Notes under the pieces: model-generated | Databases searched by the model: none | What the model was told of the DNA's origin: nothing | Seen by the model: only the letters and a program-made list of their open reading frames with translations | Shown here: piece after piece, positions 27,940-37,004 of the stretch | How the letters are laid out: every line of letters begins with the position of its first letter | Position numbering within the stretch: the stretch's first letter is position 1 | Program-made: the position numbers and the translations under genes | Assembly: GCA_021796385.1 (NCBI GenBank) | Contig: JAJYXQ010000071.1 | Coordinates: 39,533-103,532, forward strand | Direction of reading: 5' to 3' | Source: Thermoplasmata archaeon | Lineage (GTDB): Archaea > Thermoplasmatota > Thermoplasmata > Lutacidiplasmatales > UBA184 | Length of the DNA stretch: 64,000 nt

Positions 27940-29478
27940 TCATGGGGTCGAGGTACATACCGTGGAACCTCCGTGGAAGCATTGGGTGGCGAAGATGGCT
28001 GCGTGGGGGATGAACTGGACGATGAGGTAGGGGAGGATGCCGTAGAGCACGATGAGCGCCACGAGGAGCCCCATGGAGATCATCTCGTTGAAGGGGAGGT
28101 CGGTGGCCTTGTCGGGGATCCCTCTCGGGGGCCCGAAGGCCATACGCTGGAGCATCCACAAGTAGAACCCGGCCGTGACAACGAGGCCGAGGAGCGGGAG
28201 AAAGACCCACCATCGCAGGGCTTCCCATGTGGCAAGGAAGGCCGAGAACTCGGCCGGGAAGCTCACGAGCGCGGGCAGGCCCAGGGAAGCCAGGGACCCA
28301 ATCATGAGCATCGTGGTCAGGGCGGGCGTGCGGGAATTCATTCCTCCGATGGAGGGGATGTCCCGGGTGCCGTAGGTGTGGTGGACCGAGCCCGATAGGA
28401 GGAACAGGAGCCCGCTCACGAGGCCGTGGGCGAACATGAGGAGCACCGCCGCCGTCACGCTCAGCTGCGTCCAGAGGGCGATGGCGAGGAGAACGATGCC
28501 CATGTGGTTGATGGAAGAGTAGGCCACCATGCGCTTCAGGTCCCGTTGGGACAAGGATAGGAAAGCGCCCCAGATGATGGACAGGAAAGCGATGCCTAAG
28601 ACGACGGGTTCGGCATTCACATGGCCGTAGGGAAGGAGGGGAAAAGCGATCCGGATGAGCCCATAGGCGCCCATCTTGAGGAGCATCCCGGCCAAGAGGA
28701 CCGACCCTCCGGTCGGCGCCTCCACGTGCGCATCGGGGAGCCACGTGTGGAACGGGACCATGGGGAGCTTGACCCCGAAACCGAAGAACATCGCCCCGAA
28801 TAGGAGGACTTGGGGCACCACCATGATGTTCTTGGTGTCGAGGGCGGCCACTTGGGCAGTAGAGATGCTGCCTCCGAAGTCCATCGAGCTCCACCCTCCC
28901 AGGAAGACCATGGCAAAGAGGGCCACCAGGGTCACCACACTCGCGACGTGGGTGTATACGAAGAACTTGATGGAGGCATAGTGGCGGCGGGGGCCCCCCC
29001 AGTGCCCGATAAGGAAGAACATCGGGATGAGCACGATCTCCCAGAACGCGAAGAAGAGCAGGATATCCAGCGATACGAACACGCCGAAGAGACCGGCGTT
29101 CGTGAGCCCGACAAGACCAAAGAAACCGGCCGGGTTCTTCGTCTCGTTCCAATGGTAGACCACGGAGACGATGGTCAGGATGGGAGAAAGGAGCAAGAAG
29201 GGGAGGCTGATGCCGTCGATCCCGACGGTGTAGTTGACCCCGATACCTCCCGATCCCCCGGAAAGGGTGAGCCAGGGGACCACTTGGACGAACTGGTAAT
29301 CGAAGGCGGTGCCCAGCTGGAAGTTCACCATGACCCATATCACGATCCCAAGGGACACTGCGGCCGTGGTGAGGGCGACCCAGCGGGCCCACTTCCCTGC
29401 GAAGAACGTGGCGGCGGCCCCGACAAGCGAGATCGCGAGGAGGTCCGTCAGTGGGGAAGGGTAGGCGAACACGCTCAT
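27940..29478 (-). CDS. nuoM: Complex I-like subunit M, antiporter-type membrane subunit
   Basis: 512 residues from Met 29478, which overlaps the nuoL stop (ATGA). It has 14 predicted TM helices. Key sites are 'LFFAFWEIVLIPMFFLIGHWGG' (conserved Glu in TM5), 'GFGVKLPMVPFHTWLPDAHVEAP' (Lys in TM7) and 'SQRDLKRMVAYSSINHMG' (Lys in TM8). It is a proton-pumping module of the membrane arm. The frame extends upstream of 29478 on paper, but that stretch is out-of-frame nuoL sequence. Confidence 0.95.
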   Translation of the reverse strand: MSVFAYPSPLTDLLAISLVGAAATFFAGKWARWVALTTAAVSLGIVIWVMVNFQLGTAFDYQFVQVVPWLTLSGGSGGIGVNYTVGIDGISLPFLLLSPILTIVSVVYHWNETKNPAGFFGLVGLTNAGLFGVFVSLDILLFFAFWEIVLIPMFFLIGHWGGPRRHYASIKFFVYTHVASVVTLVALFAMVFLGGWSSMDFGGSISTAQVAALDTKNIMVVPQVLLFGAMFFGFGVKLPMVPFHTWLPDAHVEAPTGGSVLLAGMLLKMGAYGLIRIAFPLLPYGHVNAEPVVLGIAFLSIIWGAFLSLSQRDLKRMVAYSSINHMGIVLLAIALWTQLSVTAAVLLMFAHGLVSGLLFLLSGSVHHTYGTRDIPSIGGMNSRTPALTTMLMIGSLASLGLPALVSFPAEFSAFLATWEALRWWVFLPLLGLVVTAGFYLWMLQRMAFGPPRGIPDKATDLPFNEMISMGLLVALIVLYGILPYLIVQFIPHAAIFATQCFHGGSTVCTSTP

Positions 29479-31544
29479 CCTCCTCCCCAGGCGGACGTAA
29501 GGTACGGCAGGGCGTAGAGGAAGAAGAACACGAGGACGATGAGCCCGAAGACCACCCACGAGACATAGCTCGAGACGAGCCCGGTCTGGATCCGACGGCC
29601 CCGCTCGGAGGCGATCCGGAAGAGATCCTCGAACGCGTGGACCGTCCCGTCGATGACGTAGCGGTCGAACCAGTCGAAGGCGCGGGCGATCCCAAGCACG
29701 CCACCATGGGCTAGGCCATCGTAAGCTTCGTCAAAGTAGTATTTCCGGACGAGGACGGTGTGGAGGCCCTTGAGGGGGCTCTCATCGGCGAGGCGGAAGA
29801 CCCGTCCGTTGCCCCAGAGCGCATACGCGGTCAGAAGTCCGGTCAGGGCGAGGCCGAGAGAGGCGAGGCCCAAGAAGAGGTCCGTCTGGCTGAAGGTGAA
29901 GCCCGAGCCAGAGGAAGCATAGCCGAAGGCGCCCCATTGGACCCCCGGGAGAAGGTGGCTGAACCCGGAGAGCAGGGGAAGGAACCCGGCCACGAGGGTG
30001 AGCCCGGCCAGGGTAACGAGCGGGGCCCGCATGACCCAGCTCGGCTCGTGCGCCGGATGAGCGCTAGACTCCCGGGCCTCCGTCCCGCTGAAGGCGAGGA
30101 ACCAGAGCCGGAAGATGTAGAGCGCGGTCAAAAGGACCCCGACCAGCGCCATCAGGAAGAAGACCAGCGCCCCGGGATAGTGCTGGGCCGCCGTCCACGT
30201 GAGCGAGAGCAGCCCGTCCTTCGAAAAGAACCCCGAAAAGGGCGGGATGCCGGAGAGGGCCAGGGCTCCGATCAGCATGGTGTAGCCCGTGACCGGCATC
30301 TTTCGGAGCAATCCTCCCATCGCGAACAAGTCCTGGGTGCCGAGGGCATGGATGATGGAGCCCGCGGACAGGAACAGGAGCGCTTTGAAGAAAGCGTGCG
30401 TGAAGAGGTGGAACATGGCCGCCCCCGGACCGATGGCGACGAGGGAAGCTGCCCCCACCGCCATGACCATGTATCCGAGCTGGGACATCGTGGAATAGGC
30501 GATCACCCGTTTGATATCCCGGGCCACCAGGCCCATGGTGCCGGCGAAAAGGCTCGTGAACCCTCCGATCGCCAGGACGACGAGGGCCGCGGTGGGTGTG
30601 AAGCCGATGTAGATCGAGGTGATCGCCAGGAGGAAGACGCCGGCGGCGACCATGGTCGCCGCGTGGATGAGGGCGCTCACGGTGGTGGGGCCTTCCATGG
30701 CATCCGGGAGCCAAGTGTGCAGAGGGAACTGGGCGCTCTTGCCTGCGGCACCGCCGAGGATGAGAAGACCGGCGAGGGTCATCAGGTTCGGGTCTTGGGC
30801 GGTGACCGAAGCCACCGAGTTCGCCGATAGGAAGACGACGTTGGAGTCCGCGTTCGGCGGGGCGAAGGTGAATCCCGCGCAGGCCCAGTTGATCCCGGCG
30901 CTGCTGCAGACCTGTCCCGGGTAGGGGCTGGTGGTGATCGAGGGATTGACGATCCCCCCGAGGGAGGTGAAGAAGATGAAGACCCCGACGAAGAGCAGGA
31001 CATCCCCCACTCGGGTCACGAGGAAGGCCTTCTTTGCGGCGCTTGCGGCCTCGGGCTTCTTCCAGAAGAAGCCGATGAGGAGGTAGGAGCAAAGGCCCAC
31101 GAGCTCCCACATGAGGATGAACTCTAGGTAGTTGTCCGCGAGGACCAGGCCGTTCATCGCGGTGAGGAAGAGCATCATCTCCGCGAAGTAGCGGGGGAGC
31201 CCCTCCTCATGGGCCATGTACTCCATCGAGTAGAGGACCACGAGGAACCCCACGATGTTGACCACGAGGAGCATGAGCGCACCGAGGGGGCTCACGAGCG
31301 TACCCATGACGAAGCTCGTCCCGTCGGGCAGGGCGAACCAGACGAAGCTCGTATCGTGGTAGAGCGTAGAAGAGAGCGATTCTTGATAGGCGAAGAAGAC
31401 CCCGAAGACCAGGGCCGCCCCCTCCGCAATGACGGCGATGAAGCCTCCCCCCTTCTTGAAGAAGGTTCCCCCCAGACCCAGGACCACGAATCCGATGGCG
31501 GTCGATAGCGGGACGAGGAAGGCGTACCAGAAGTAATCGACCAT
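29475..31544 (-). CDS. nuoL: Complex I-like subunit L, antiporter-type membrane subunit with lateral helix
   Basis: 689 residues. Motifs are 'EYMAHEEGLPRYFAEMMLFLTAMNGLV', 'WELVGLCSYLLIGFFWKKPEAASAAKKAF', 'SAQFPLHTWLPDAMEGPTTVSALIHAATM' and 'ARDIKRVIAYSTMSQLGYM'. The extended C-terminus after residue ~560 is long enough for the lateral helix HL that braces the membrane arm, ending in a TM anchor at about 660-680. An insertion around residues 195-240 contains two Cys and many Ser/Pro. It overlaps nuoM by 4 bases. Confidence 0.95.
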   Translation of the reverse strand: MVDYFWYAFLVPLSTAIGFVVLGLGGTFFKKGGGFIAVIAEGAALVFGVFFAYQESLSSTLYHDTSFVWFALPDGTSFVMGTLVSPLGALMLLVVNIVGFLVVLYSMEYMAHEEGLPRYFAEMMLFLTAMNGLVLADNYLEFILMWELVGLCSYLLIGFFWKKPEAASAAKKAFLVTRVGDVLLFVGVFIFFTSLGGIVNPSITTSPYPGQVCSSAGINWACAGFTFAPPNADSNVVFLSANSVASVTAQDPNLMTLAGLLILGGAAGKSAQFPLHTWLPDAMEGPTTVSALIHAATMVAAGVFLLAITSIYIGFTPTAALVVLAIGGFTSLFAGTMGLVARDIKRVIAYSTMSQLGYMVMAVGAASLVAIGPGAAMFHLFTHAFFKALLFLSAGSIIHALGTQDLFAMGGLLRKMPVTGYTMLIGALALSGIPPFSGFFSKDGLLSLTWTAAQHYPGALVFFLMALVGVLLTALYIFRLWFLAFSGTEARESSAHPAHEPSWVMRAPLVTLAGLTLVAGFLPLLSGFSHLLPGVQWGAFGYASSGSGFTFSQTDLFLGLASLGLALTGLLTAYALWGNGRVFRLADESPLKGLHTVLVRKYYFDEAYDGLAHGGVLGIARAFDWFDRYVIDGTVHAFEDLFRIASERGRRIQTGLVSSYVSWVVFGLIVLVFFFLYALPYLTSAWGGG

Positions 31545-31565
31545 GTGCTGCCTCCCCCCTCCTTT

Positions 31566-31886
31566 TCAAAGCTTCAATTGCATGGCATCGGCCACGTCCA
31601 CGCTCCCGATGATGCGGTTGAGCGCCAGGACTATGGCTAGGCCGAGGGCCACCTCCGTGGCGGCGAGGCCGATGAGCACGACGGCGATCCCCTGCCCGGA
31701 GACCTCCAGGAGCGAATTCCCGGCCGGGGAGTACGCGGCAAAGGCGATGAAGTTGAGGATCGCCGAGTTCATCATGATCTCGATGGAGATGAGGAGCATG
31801 ATGAAGTTCCTCCGGGTGAGCACTCCGAAGATGCCGAGGGAAAAGAGGAGGCCGCTGAAGAGGACGAGCTCATCGAGGGGAATCAT
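31566..31886 (-). CDS. nuoK: Complex I-like subunit K
   Basis: 106 residues with three TM helices. 'LLISIEIMMNSAILNFIAF' carries the conserved membrane Glu of TM2, and 'AATEVALGLAIVLALNR' carries the second Glu in TM3, both needed for proton transfer between the Q-site and the antiporter subunits. The start overlaps nuoJ by ATGA. Confidence 0.95.
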   Translation of the reverse strand: MIPLDELVLFSGLLFSLGIFGVLTRRNFIMLLISIEIMMNSAILNFIAFAAYSPAGNSLLEVSGQGIAVVLIGLAATEVALGLAIVLALNRIIGSVDVADAMQLKL

Positions 31887-32392
31887 TCGCCCTCCGCGCG
31901 GATCGGTCGCCCCCGGCTTTCCTTAGCGAGGTAGACGGCCCCGACCAGTGCGCTCAGGACCACGAAGCCGAGGATGATCACCCAGGCCCCGAAGTCGAGG
32001 AAGAGGCTCTGGGAAAGGATCGGGGTCGGGTAGGTCCGGCCCGCGGCGTTGTAGGGGAGCGAGAGGGCATTCCCCGCCAGCAGGAGAGCGGTGGCAACGC
32101 TGAGGAGCACGGAGGTGATCCCGATGCCCGTGACCGCCTCCCGGCTGAAGATCCGTTTCTTGACGACCATGATGGCGAAGAGCAGGAGGATCGTGACGGC
32201 CCCGGCGTAGACCGCGAGCTGAAGAACACCGAGGAAGGGCGCCTCGAGAAGGAAGTATATGAGGCCAAGGGAGACAAAGAGGATGGCGATCCACATGATC
32301 GTATGGACGATCTCCCGGGCGAGGAGGGCGAGCACGGCAGTGACTAGGCTCGTGCCCGCGAGCAGTGCAAAGAGGATCTCGTCCAGGCTCAC
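31883..32392 (-). CDS. nuoJ: Complex I-like subunit J
   Basis: 169 residues from GTG 32392, which overlaps the nuoI stop (GTGA); the longer open frame upstream is nuoI out of frame. Five TM helices; 'LEAPFLGVLQLAVYAGAVTILLLFAIM' is the conserved TM3 with its pi-bulge Tyr. 'VVKKRIF' follows as in other archaeal FpoJ/NuoJ. It lies between nuoI and nuoK, completing the H-I-J-K-L-M-N order. Confidence 0.93.
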   Translation of the reverse strand: MSLDEILFALLAGTSLVTAVLALLAREIVHTIMWIAILFVSLGLIYFLLEAPFLGVLQLAVYAGAVTILLLFAIMVVKKRIFSREAVTGIGITSVLLSVATALLLAGNALSLPYNAAGRTYPTPILSQSLFLDFGAWVIILGFVVLSALVGAVYLAKESRGRPIRAEGE

Positions 32393-33180
32393 TTCCGGGC
32401 ACCCCAGTAGAGGCACTCCCGCGGGCAGACGGAGATGCAAGTGCCGCACCGCACACATTCGGGATCGTTGACCGTGGGCTCCTTCCAGATGCGCTTGGGG
32501 AGCTTCTCCCCGGGCTTCGACTCAGGCTTCGGGATGTCGATCATCGTGATGCATTTCGTCGGGCAGTCCCGAGCGCAGGCGTTGCATCCGATGCAGAGGT
32601 CCTGGTCAAGTAGGATCACGTCCTCGTTCTCGGGAAGCGCGATCCGGGTGGGGTTCTGGGAAAGCTTGGCCTTGTACACCTCAAAAAGCCGCTGTGGGCT
32701 ATATACCATGTGGGCCCGGTCGTTGGTCGTGATGGTGTAGCCGGGGGTCATGGTGAGACATCCCTCAGGGCAGGCATCGGAGCAGAAGCCACAGAAGGAA
32801 CACTTCCCGTAATCAATCTCAGGGCACTTCTTTGTCTTGCCCCCACCCGCATCGGTGTTGACCATCTCGATGCACGTGTCGGGGCAGCTGAATGCACAGA
32901 GATTGCACGAAATGCAGGTCTTGATATTGAGGCCGTGGACCCCGCGGTAATTATCCCAGATCTCACCGACCCCGATGGGTGCACCGCTCTCGACCTTGAC
33001 CGTCTTTCGGAAATCCTCGTTCTCGAGGCGTTCCCCGAAGGGATAGAGGATCGTGGAGGGACGCCAGAGGCTCTTGACGAACTGCCGCGCCACGATGGCC
33101 ATGGGATAGACGACCATCCCCTTGACACGGTCTTCGGGGGGTTCGGCCTTCTTCACCGTCTTCTCGTGAACCTGCACCAT
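32389..33180 (-). CDS. nuoI: Complex I-like subunit I with four [4Fe-4S] motifs
   Basis: 263 residues from Met 33180, longer than the usual ~130-180. The first pair of clusters is canonical: Cys89-92-95-99 and Cys127-130-133-137, passing electrons towards NuoB. A second ferredoxin-like part then adds Cys196-199-202-206 and Cys242-245-248-252. Each is CxxCxxCxxxCP with a further Cys four residues on. Since no nuoE, nuoF or nuoG is present, the extra domain may be a built-in electron entry for ferredoxin or another soluble donor; this is inference. It follows nuoH by 24 bases and overlaps nuoJ. Confidence 0.93.
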   Translation of the reverse strand: MVQVHEKTVKKAEPPEDRVKGMVVYPMAIVARQFVKSLWRPSTILYPFGERLENEDFRKTVKVESGAPIGVGEIWDNYRGVHGLNIKTCISCNLCAFSCPDTCIEMVNTDAGGGKTKKCPEIDYGKCSFCGFCSDACPEGCLTMTPGYTITTNDRAHMVYSPQRLFEVYKAKLSQNPTRIALPENEDVILLDQDLCIGCNACARDCPTKCITMIDIPKPESKPGEKLPKRIWKEPTVNDPECVRCGTCISVCPRECLYWGARK

Positions 33181-33204
33181 GTTTCTCTCCCTTTCCCCGC
33201 GCAC

Positions 33205-34302
33205 CTACAGGGCCGGCCAGTGGATGACGGGATATCCCCAGACCACGAGGGCCAGGGCCCAGATGATGTTGACCATGGCGAGCGGGAGCATCCGTTTCCA
33301 GCCAATCTGGAGGAGCTGGTCGGTCCTCACGCGCGGGAGCGATGCCCGGACCCATATGAAGATGGCGAAAACGGCGTAGGTCTTGAGCTGGAAGAACACT
33401 ATCCCGGAGAGGGGGAAGCTGGAGAGGCCCCAGGGCATGCTCCATCCACCGAGGAACAGGAGGACGATAAGGTAGCTCCCGATCAGGGCCCGCACGTAGT
33501 CTCCGAGCATCGTGAAGGCGAAGAGCATCCCCCCGTACTCGGTGGACCAGCCTTCGACGAGCTCGGCCTCGGCCTCGGGCAGGTCGAACGGGATACGCTC
33601 GACCTCGGCCAGCATGGCGATGAAGAAGATGATCAGCCCTAGGATGAGAGGGACGGCGAACCATCCATTGGCCGCCTGGTCACCGACGATCACGTTGAGG
33701 TCGAAGCTGCCGGTGAGCGCGACCACCGCCACCACGGACAGGAGCAGGGGGATTTCGTAGGCCACAAGCTGGGCCGCGGTCCGCATGCCCCCGATCAGGG
33801 AGTACTTGTTGTTCGAGGACCAGGAGGCGATGAAGATGAAGAGCGGCGCAAAGGAGAACAGGGCGAGGGCGACGAGAAGCGAGAGGGGCACCGCCCCTCC
33901 GGAGAATCCGAAGGAGATCGGGAGGAAGCCCAAGATCGCGATCGAGATCACAAGATAGGCCGTGGGCCCGAAATAGTAGCCGAGGTCGTCGGCTTCCCGC
34001 GGGGAGAAGGGTTGTTTACGGAACAGTTTGAGGCCATCGGCAAGGTTCTGGAGGAGCCCCGCATAGCCGACGTGCATGGCGCCGCGGCGGTCCATGAACC
34101 GTCCCAGTAGCTTTCGCTCCCACCAGATGAACACGAGGACGTTGACCAAGCTGACCGCAAACACGAGCGCCCCGACGACAAGGTACGATAACCAGACGGC
34201 GAGGAACGGACCATAAGCGCCGGAACCCGGCACGAGCGGACCGAGCAAGCCAAGGAGCAGAACGACCAGGGTATGGGCCACGGAATACAGCGTCTCGACC
34301 AT
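33205..34302 (-). CDS. nuoH: Complex I-like subunit H, quinone-site membrane subunit
   Basis: 365 residues, about eight or nine TM helices. '[40 protein letters not shown]' (read in parts) is the conserved first loop, followed by '[22 protein letters not shown]', the acidic loop at the quinone channel. '[27 protein letters not shown]' is the typical end. It holds the base of the quinone cavity and the E-channel into the membrane arm. It lies 9 bases after nuoD. Confidence 0.95.
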   Translation of the reverse strand: [365 protein letters not shown]

Positions 34303-34311
34303 CGGTGTCTC

Positions 34312-35457
34312 CTATCGGTCGGACTCCCCGACGCAGATGTCGACGGATCCCATGATGGCCGGGATATCCGAGACCCGGTAGCCGACAAGATAATCCTTGG
34401 AAGCGGCGATGTTCACGAAGACCGGGGAGCGGAGCTTGGCCCGGTAAGGATGCTCGGCACCCTCGTTGATGATGTAGGCCATCGCCTCCCCGTGGGGTTC
34501 CTCCATCGCGGAGAACCCTCTTCCCTTGGGGTAGCCGCGGCGTTCCACATAGATCTCCTTTCCCGGGGGAGGGCTCGGGGTCCCGACGAACCGGGGCACT
34601 TTCTCCGCGAGCACCGGTCCGGGATTCCGGTCCAGCCAATCCAACACTTGGCGCACGATGCGGACGGATTGTTTCATCTCCTCCATCCGGACCCGATAGC
34701 GGCCGTAGCAATCGGGGGCATCATACACTGCCACATCGAAATCGAGCTCGGGATAGACGGAGTACGGCCGGTCACGGCGGAGGTCGCGGTCGACCCCGGC
34801 CGCCCGCAACATCGGCCCCGTCACGCCGTCGTTCACGCAGTCCGCGGCCTTGAGGACCCCGATCCCCTTCGTCCGTTCGAGGAAGATCGTGGAATTGTCG
34901 CACACCTTCTCGTATTCCGGTAACCGCTGGTCGAACCAATCCATCACCTTGCGGCAGCGGTCGGTGAAGCCCACGGGGACGTCGTTGCGCACCCCGCCGA
35001 CGCGCATGAACTCATAGGTCATGCGCGCACCCGTGTACGATTGGAAGAGATCCAAGATGAGGTCCCGGTCCCGCATGCCGTAGAGGAACGGGGTCATCAG
35101 TCCGATGTCTTGGACATATGCCGCGTACCACATCACATGCGAGGAGAGCCGTTGGAGTTCCTGGGAAAGGACTCGGACGTACTCGGCCCTCGGGGGTGGG
35201 CTGATGTTCAACGCCTCTTCCGCGGCCATGATGTAGAGCTGTTCCCAGGCGATGCCGGCCACGTAACAGGTCCGGTCCATAAGCGTGACCACCTCATTGT
35301 ACCGACGGTACTCGCAGATCTTCTCGATGCCGCGGTGAAGGTAGCCGATCTCGGGGTCCACATCCACGATGAGTTCCCCGTCCACCTTGACCCGGAGGTT
35401 CCAAAGGCCATGGGTCATGGGGTGTTGCGGCCCCATGTTGATCCACATCTCAGACAT
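34312..35457 (-). CDS. nuoD: Complex I-like subunit D (49-kDa type)
   Basis: 381 residues from Met 35457, overlapping the end of nuoC by 8 bases. 'MGPQHPMTHGLWNLRVKVDGE' holds the His of the quinone site, and 'DVDPEIGYLHRGIEKICEYRRY' and 'ERRGYPKGRG' are typical. The Ni-binding CxxC pairs of hydrogenase large subunits are absent; the end is 'SVDICVGESDR'. It is therefore a complex I, not an energy-converting hydrogenase. It forms the Q-site with NuoB. Confidence 0.95.
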   Translation of the reverse strand: MSEMWINMGPQHPMTHGLWNLRVKVDGELIVDVDPEIGYLHRGIEKICEYRRYNEVVTLMDRTCYVAGIAWEQLYIMAAEEALNISPPPRAEYVRVLSQELQRLSSHVMWYAAYVQDIGLMTPFLYGMRDRDLILDLFQSYTGARMTYEFMRVGGVRNDVPVGFTDRCRKVMDWFDQRLPEYEKVCDNSTIFLERTKGIGVLKAADCVNDGVTGPMLRAAGVDRDLRRDRPYSVYPELDFDVAVYDAPDCYGRYRVRMEEMKQSVRIVRQVLDWLDRNPGPVLAEKVPRFVGTPSPPPGKEIYVERRGYPKGRGFSAMEEPHGEAMAYIINEGAEHPYRAKLRSPVFVNIAASKDYLVGYRVSDIPAIMGSVDICVGESDR

Positions 35458-35941
35458 GGCGTGCCTTGACCTCCAGTTCCTCAGGTTCGTGGAGCTCGAA
35501 CGATTTTCGAAGGGGGTGGAAGCGGTACCCTTCGGGCATGAGCACCCGGCGCAGGTCGGGGTGACCGTCGAACCGTACCCCAAGCATGTCCCACGTTTCG
35601 CGCTCGTGCCAGTTGGCGCCTCGCCATATGGATGTCACGGACGGAACATGGGGATCTTCCGGTGCGGTCTCAACGGTGATTTCGAGATATCCCTTGAGCG
35701 CATCTGACCACAGGTGGTAAAGCACCTCGATGTGCTCGATCCAGTCCACACCGGAGACGAGGGCGCAGTGGGTGAACGTTCCCTGGTCATGCAAGAACCG
35801 AGCCACCTCGACGAGCCGATCAACTTTGACCTGCACGACACCCAGCACCTCCTTGCGGCTGGGGAGGACCTTCACATCGGGTCCGAAACGACTTTCGAGA
35901 GCGGGGAGGAGCGCCGCCAAGGTCAGGTCGGTCATCTTCAC
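35450..35941 (-). CDS. nuoC: Complex I-like subunit C (30-kDa type)
   Basis: 163 residues. 'HCALVSGVDWIEHIEVLYHLWS' and 'SIWRGANWHERETWDMLGVRFDGHPDLRRVLMPEGYRFHPLRKSF' (read in parts) are the conserved NuoC core, with the 'ERETWDMLGVRFDGHPDLRR' signature. It is a separate gene, not fused to nuoD as in some bacteria. The start overlaps the nuoB stop by ATGA. Confidence 0.95.
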   Translation of the reverse strand: MKMTDLTLAALLPALESRFGPDVKVLPSRKEVLGVVQVKVDRLVEVARFLHDQGTFTHCALVSGVDWIEHIEVLYHLWSDALKGYLEITVETAPEDPHVPSVTSIWRGANWHERETWDMLGVRFDGHPDLRRVLMPEGYRFHPLRKSFELHEPEELEVKARHV

Positions 35942-36534
35942 GCCCGCCGCTCCCGGATGAGCCGCTCGAGCCGTAGGATTCCATCCAGCATTGCCTCAGG
36001 TCGTGGCGGACAACCGGCGATGTAGACATCTACGGGGATCAACTTGTTGACACCCGGGACCACCGAGTAGGCCGTACGGAAGGGGCCGCCTCCCGTGGCG
36101 CAGTTCCCCATGGCGATGGCCCACTTGGGCTCGGGCATCTGTTCCCAAAGCGTGATGAGCTTGTGCGATAGCTTCCACGTCACCGTGCCGTTGACGATGA
36201 GAAGGTCGCACTGGCGCGGCGAGGAACGGGGGACCACCCCGAAGCGTTCCCCATCCCAGCGGGCGCCAAAGCCGGCCGCGAACTCGATGGCGCAGCAAGC
36301 GAGCCCCCAATGAAGGGGGAAGAGGCTGTTCCGTCCGGCCCAGTTGAAGACCGGTTTGGTCGCGGCGTCGAGACCCCGCTGGATCATCCCGGTCAGGGTC
36401 TCCTTGATCACGGGGATGTACTCCTTGGACTGGACGGCCTCGACCTCCGCGAAGGGGACCTCGGGTTCCATGGGGTCCGTCTCCTTGACGTGCGTGATGA
36501 TCCGGGCCGTGCCGGAAGTGTTGGTCGCGTTCAT
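35938..36534 (-). CDS. nuoB: Complex I-like subunit B (N2 cluster)
   Basis: 198 residues from Met 36534, overlapping nuoA by ATGA. The N2 [4Fe-4S] ligands are visible: adjacent Cys pair in 'WGLACCAIEFAAGFGARWD', Cys in 'AIAMGNCATGGG' and Cys in 'YIAGCPPRPEAMLDGI'. It is the last electron carrier before the quinone. The N-terminal ~50 residues before the core are longer than in many NuoB proteins and have no clear motif. Confidence 0.95.
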   Translation of the reverse strand: MNATNTSGTARIITHVKETDPMEPEVPFAEVEAVQSKEYIPVIKETLTGMIQRGLDAATKPVFNWAGRNSLFPLHWGLACCAIEFAAGFGARWDGERFGVVPRSSPRQCDLLIVNGTVTWKLSHKLITLWEQMPEPKWAIAMGNCATGGGPFRTAYSVVPGVNKLIPVDVYIAGCPPRPEAMLDGILRLERLIRERRA

Positions 36535-36905
36535 ACCCAGAGGCTGTGCTCCCCCCGCAGCACGTAGTATATGGCCAATAGGGAAACCACTGTGAAGATG
36601 CCCACGACAAGGCTCGGGATGAGCCAGACTCCGGCGGCGGCGAAGGCCTTCAACGAAACGGCCCAGAGGGCGAGGAAGAAACCGAGGACGTCCACGGCCA
36701 CGAAAACGATCGCAAAGACGTAGTGATGGGTGGGGAAGTCGACCATCGCAGATCCTTCCGCTTCTTCCCCACACTCGTAGGTGAGGTCCTGTAGGTACGA
36801 CTTGACCCGGCGCGCCCCGAGAAGTCGGTTCAGTATGATCGAGCCCACGCCGAAGGCGAACGCGATGACGGCGAACACGAGGAAGGATTCGGTTCCCGCG
36901 TCCAT
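36531..36905 (-). CDS. nuoA: Complex I-like subunit A
   Basis: 124 residues with three TM helices. 'KSYLQDLTYECGEEAEGSAMVDFPTHHYVFAIVFVAVDV' (read in parts) contains the conserved loop with its Cys and the 'VFVAVDVLGFFLALWAVSL' helix. It is the first gene of the operon nuoABCDHIJKLMN, 40 bases downstream of a TATA box. Confidence 0.93.
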   Translation of the reverse strand: MDAGTESFLVFAVIAFAFGVGSIILNRLLGARRVKSYLQDLTYECGEEAEGSAMVDFPTHHYVFAIVFVAVDVLGFFLALWAVSLKAFAAAGVWLIPSLVVGIFTVVSLLAIYYVLRGEHSLWV

Positions 36906-36945
36906 CGTCCTGTATCGCCTCCGCGCGGATTGAGGAGCACAACCC

Positions 36946-36954
36946 GATATAAGG
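36946..36954 (-). promoter_or_regulatory. TATA box of the nuo operon
   Basis: GATATAAGG on the forward strand, CCTTATATC on the reverse, lies about 41 bases before the nuoA ATG. Transcription would start near 36920 with a leader of about 15 bases. All 11 genes below it are on the same strand with gaps of at most 24 bases. Confidence 0.6.
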
Positions 36955-37004
36955 TTGGCCGGGCGAAGCGCTCCTTCTCCCTCTCTGTTGGCGAGCCCTT
37001 CCGC

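Noticed and set aside
27923..29707. 594-codon reverse frame
   Set aside because: It runs in another frame of nuoM, whose 14-TM product is certain.
34312..36534. Energy-converting [NiFe] hydrogenase rather than complex I
   Set aside because: NuoD lacks both Ni-binding CxxC pairs, and the set includes nuoA, nuoJ and nuoK, which these hydrogenases lack.
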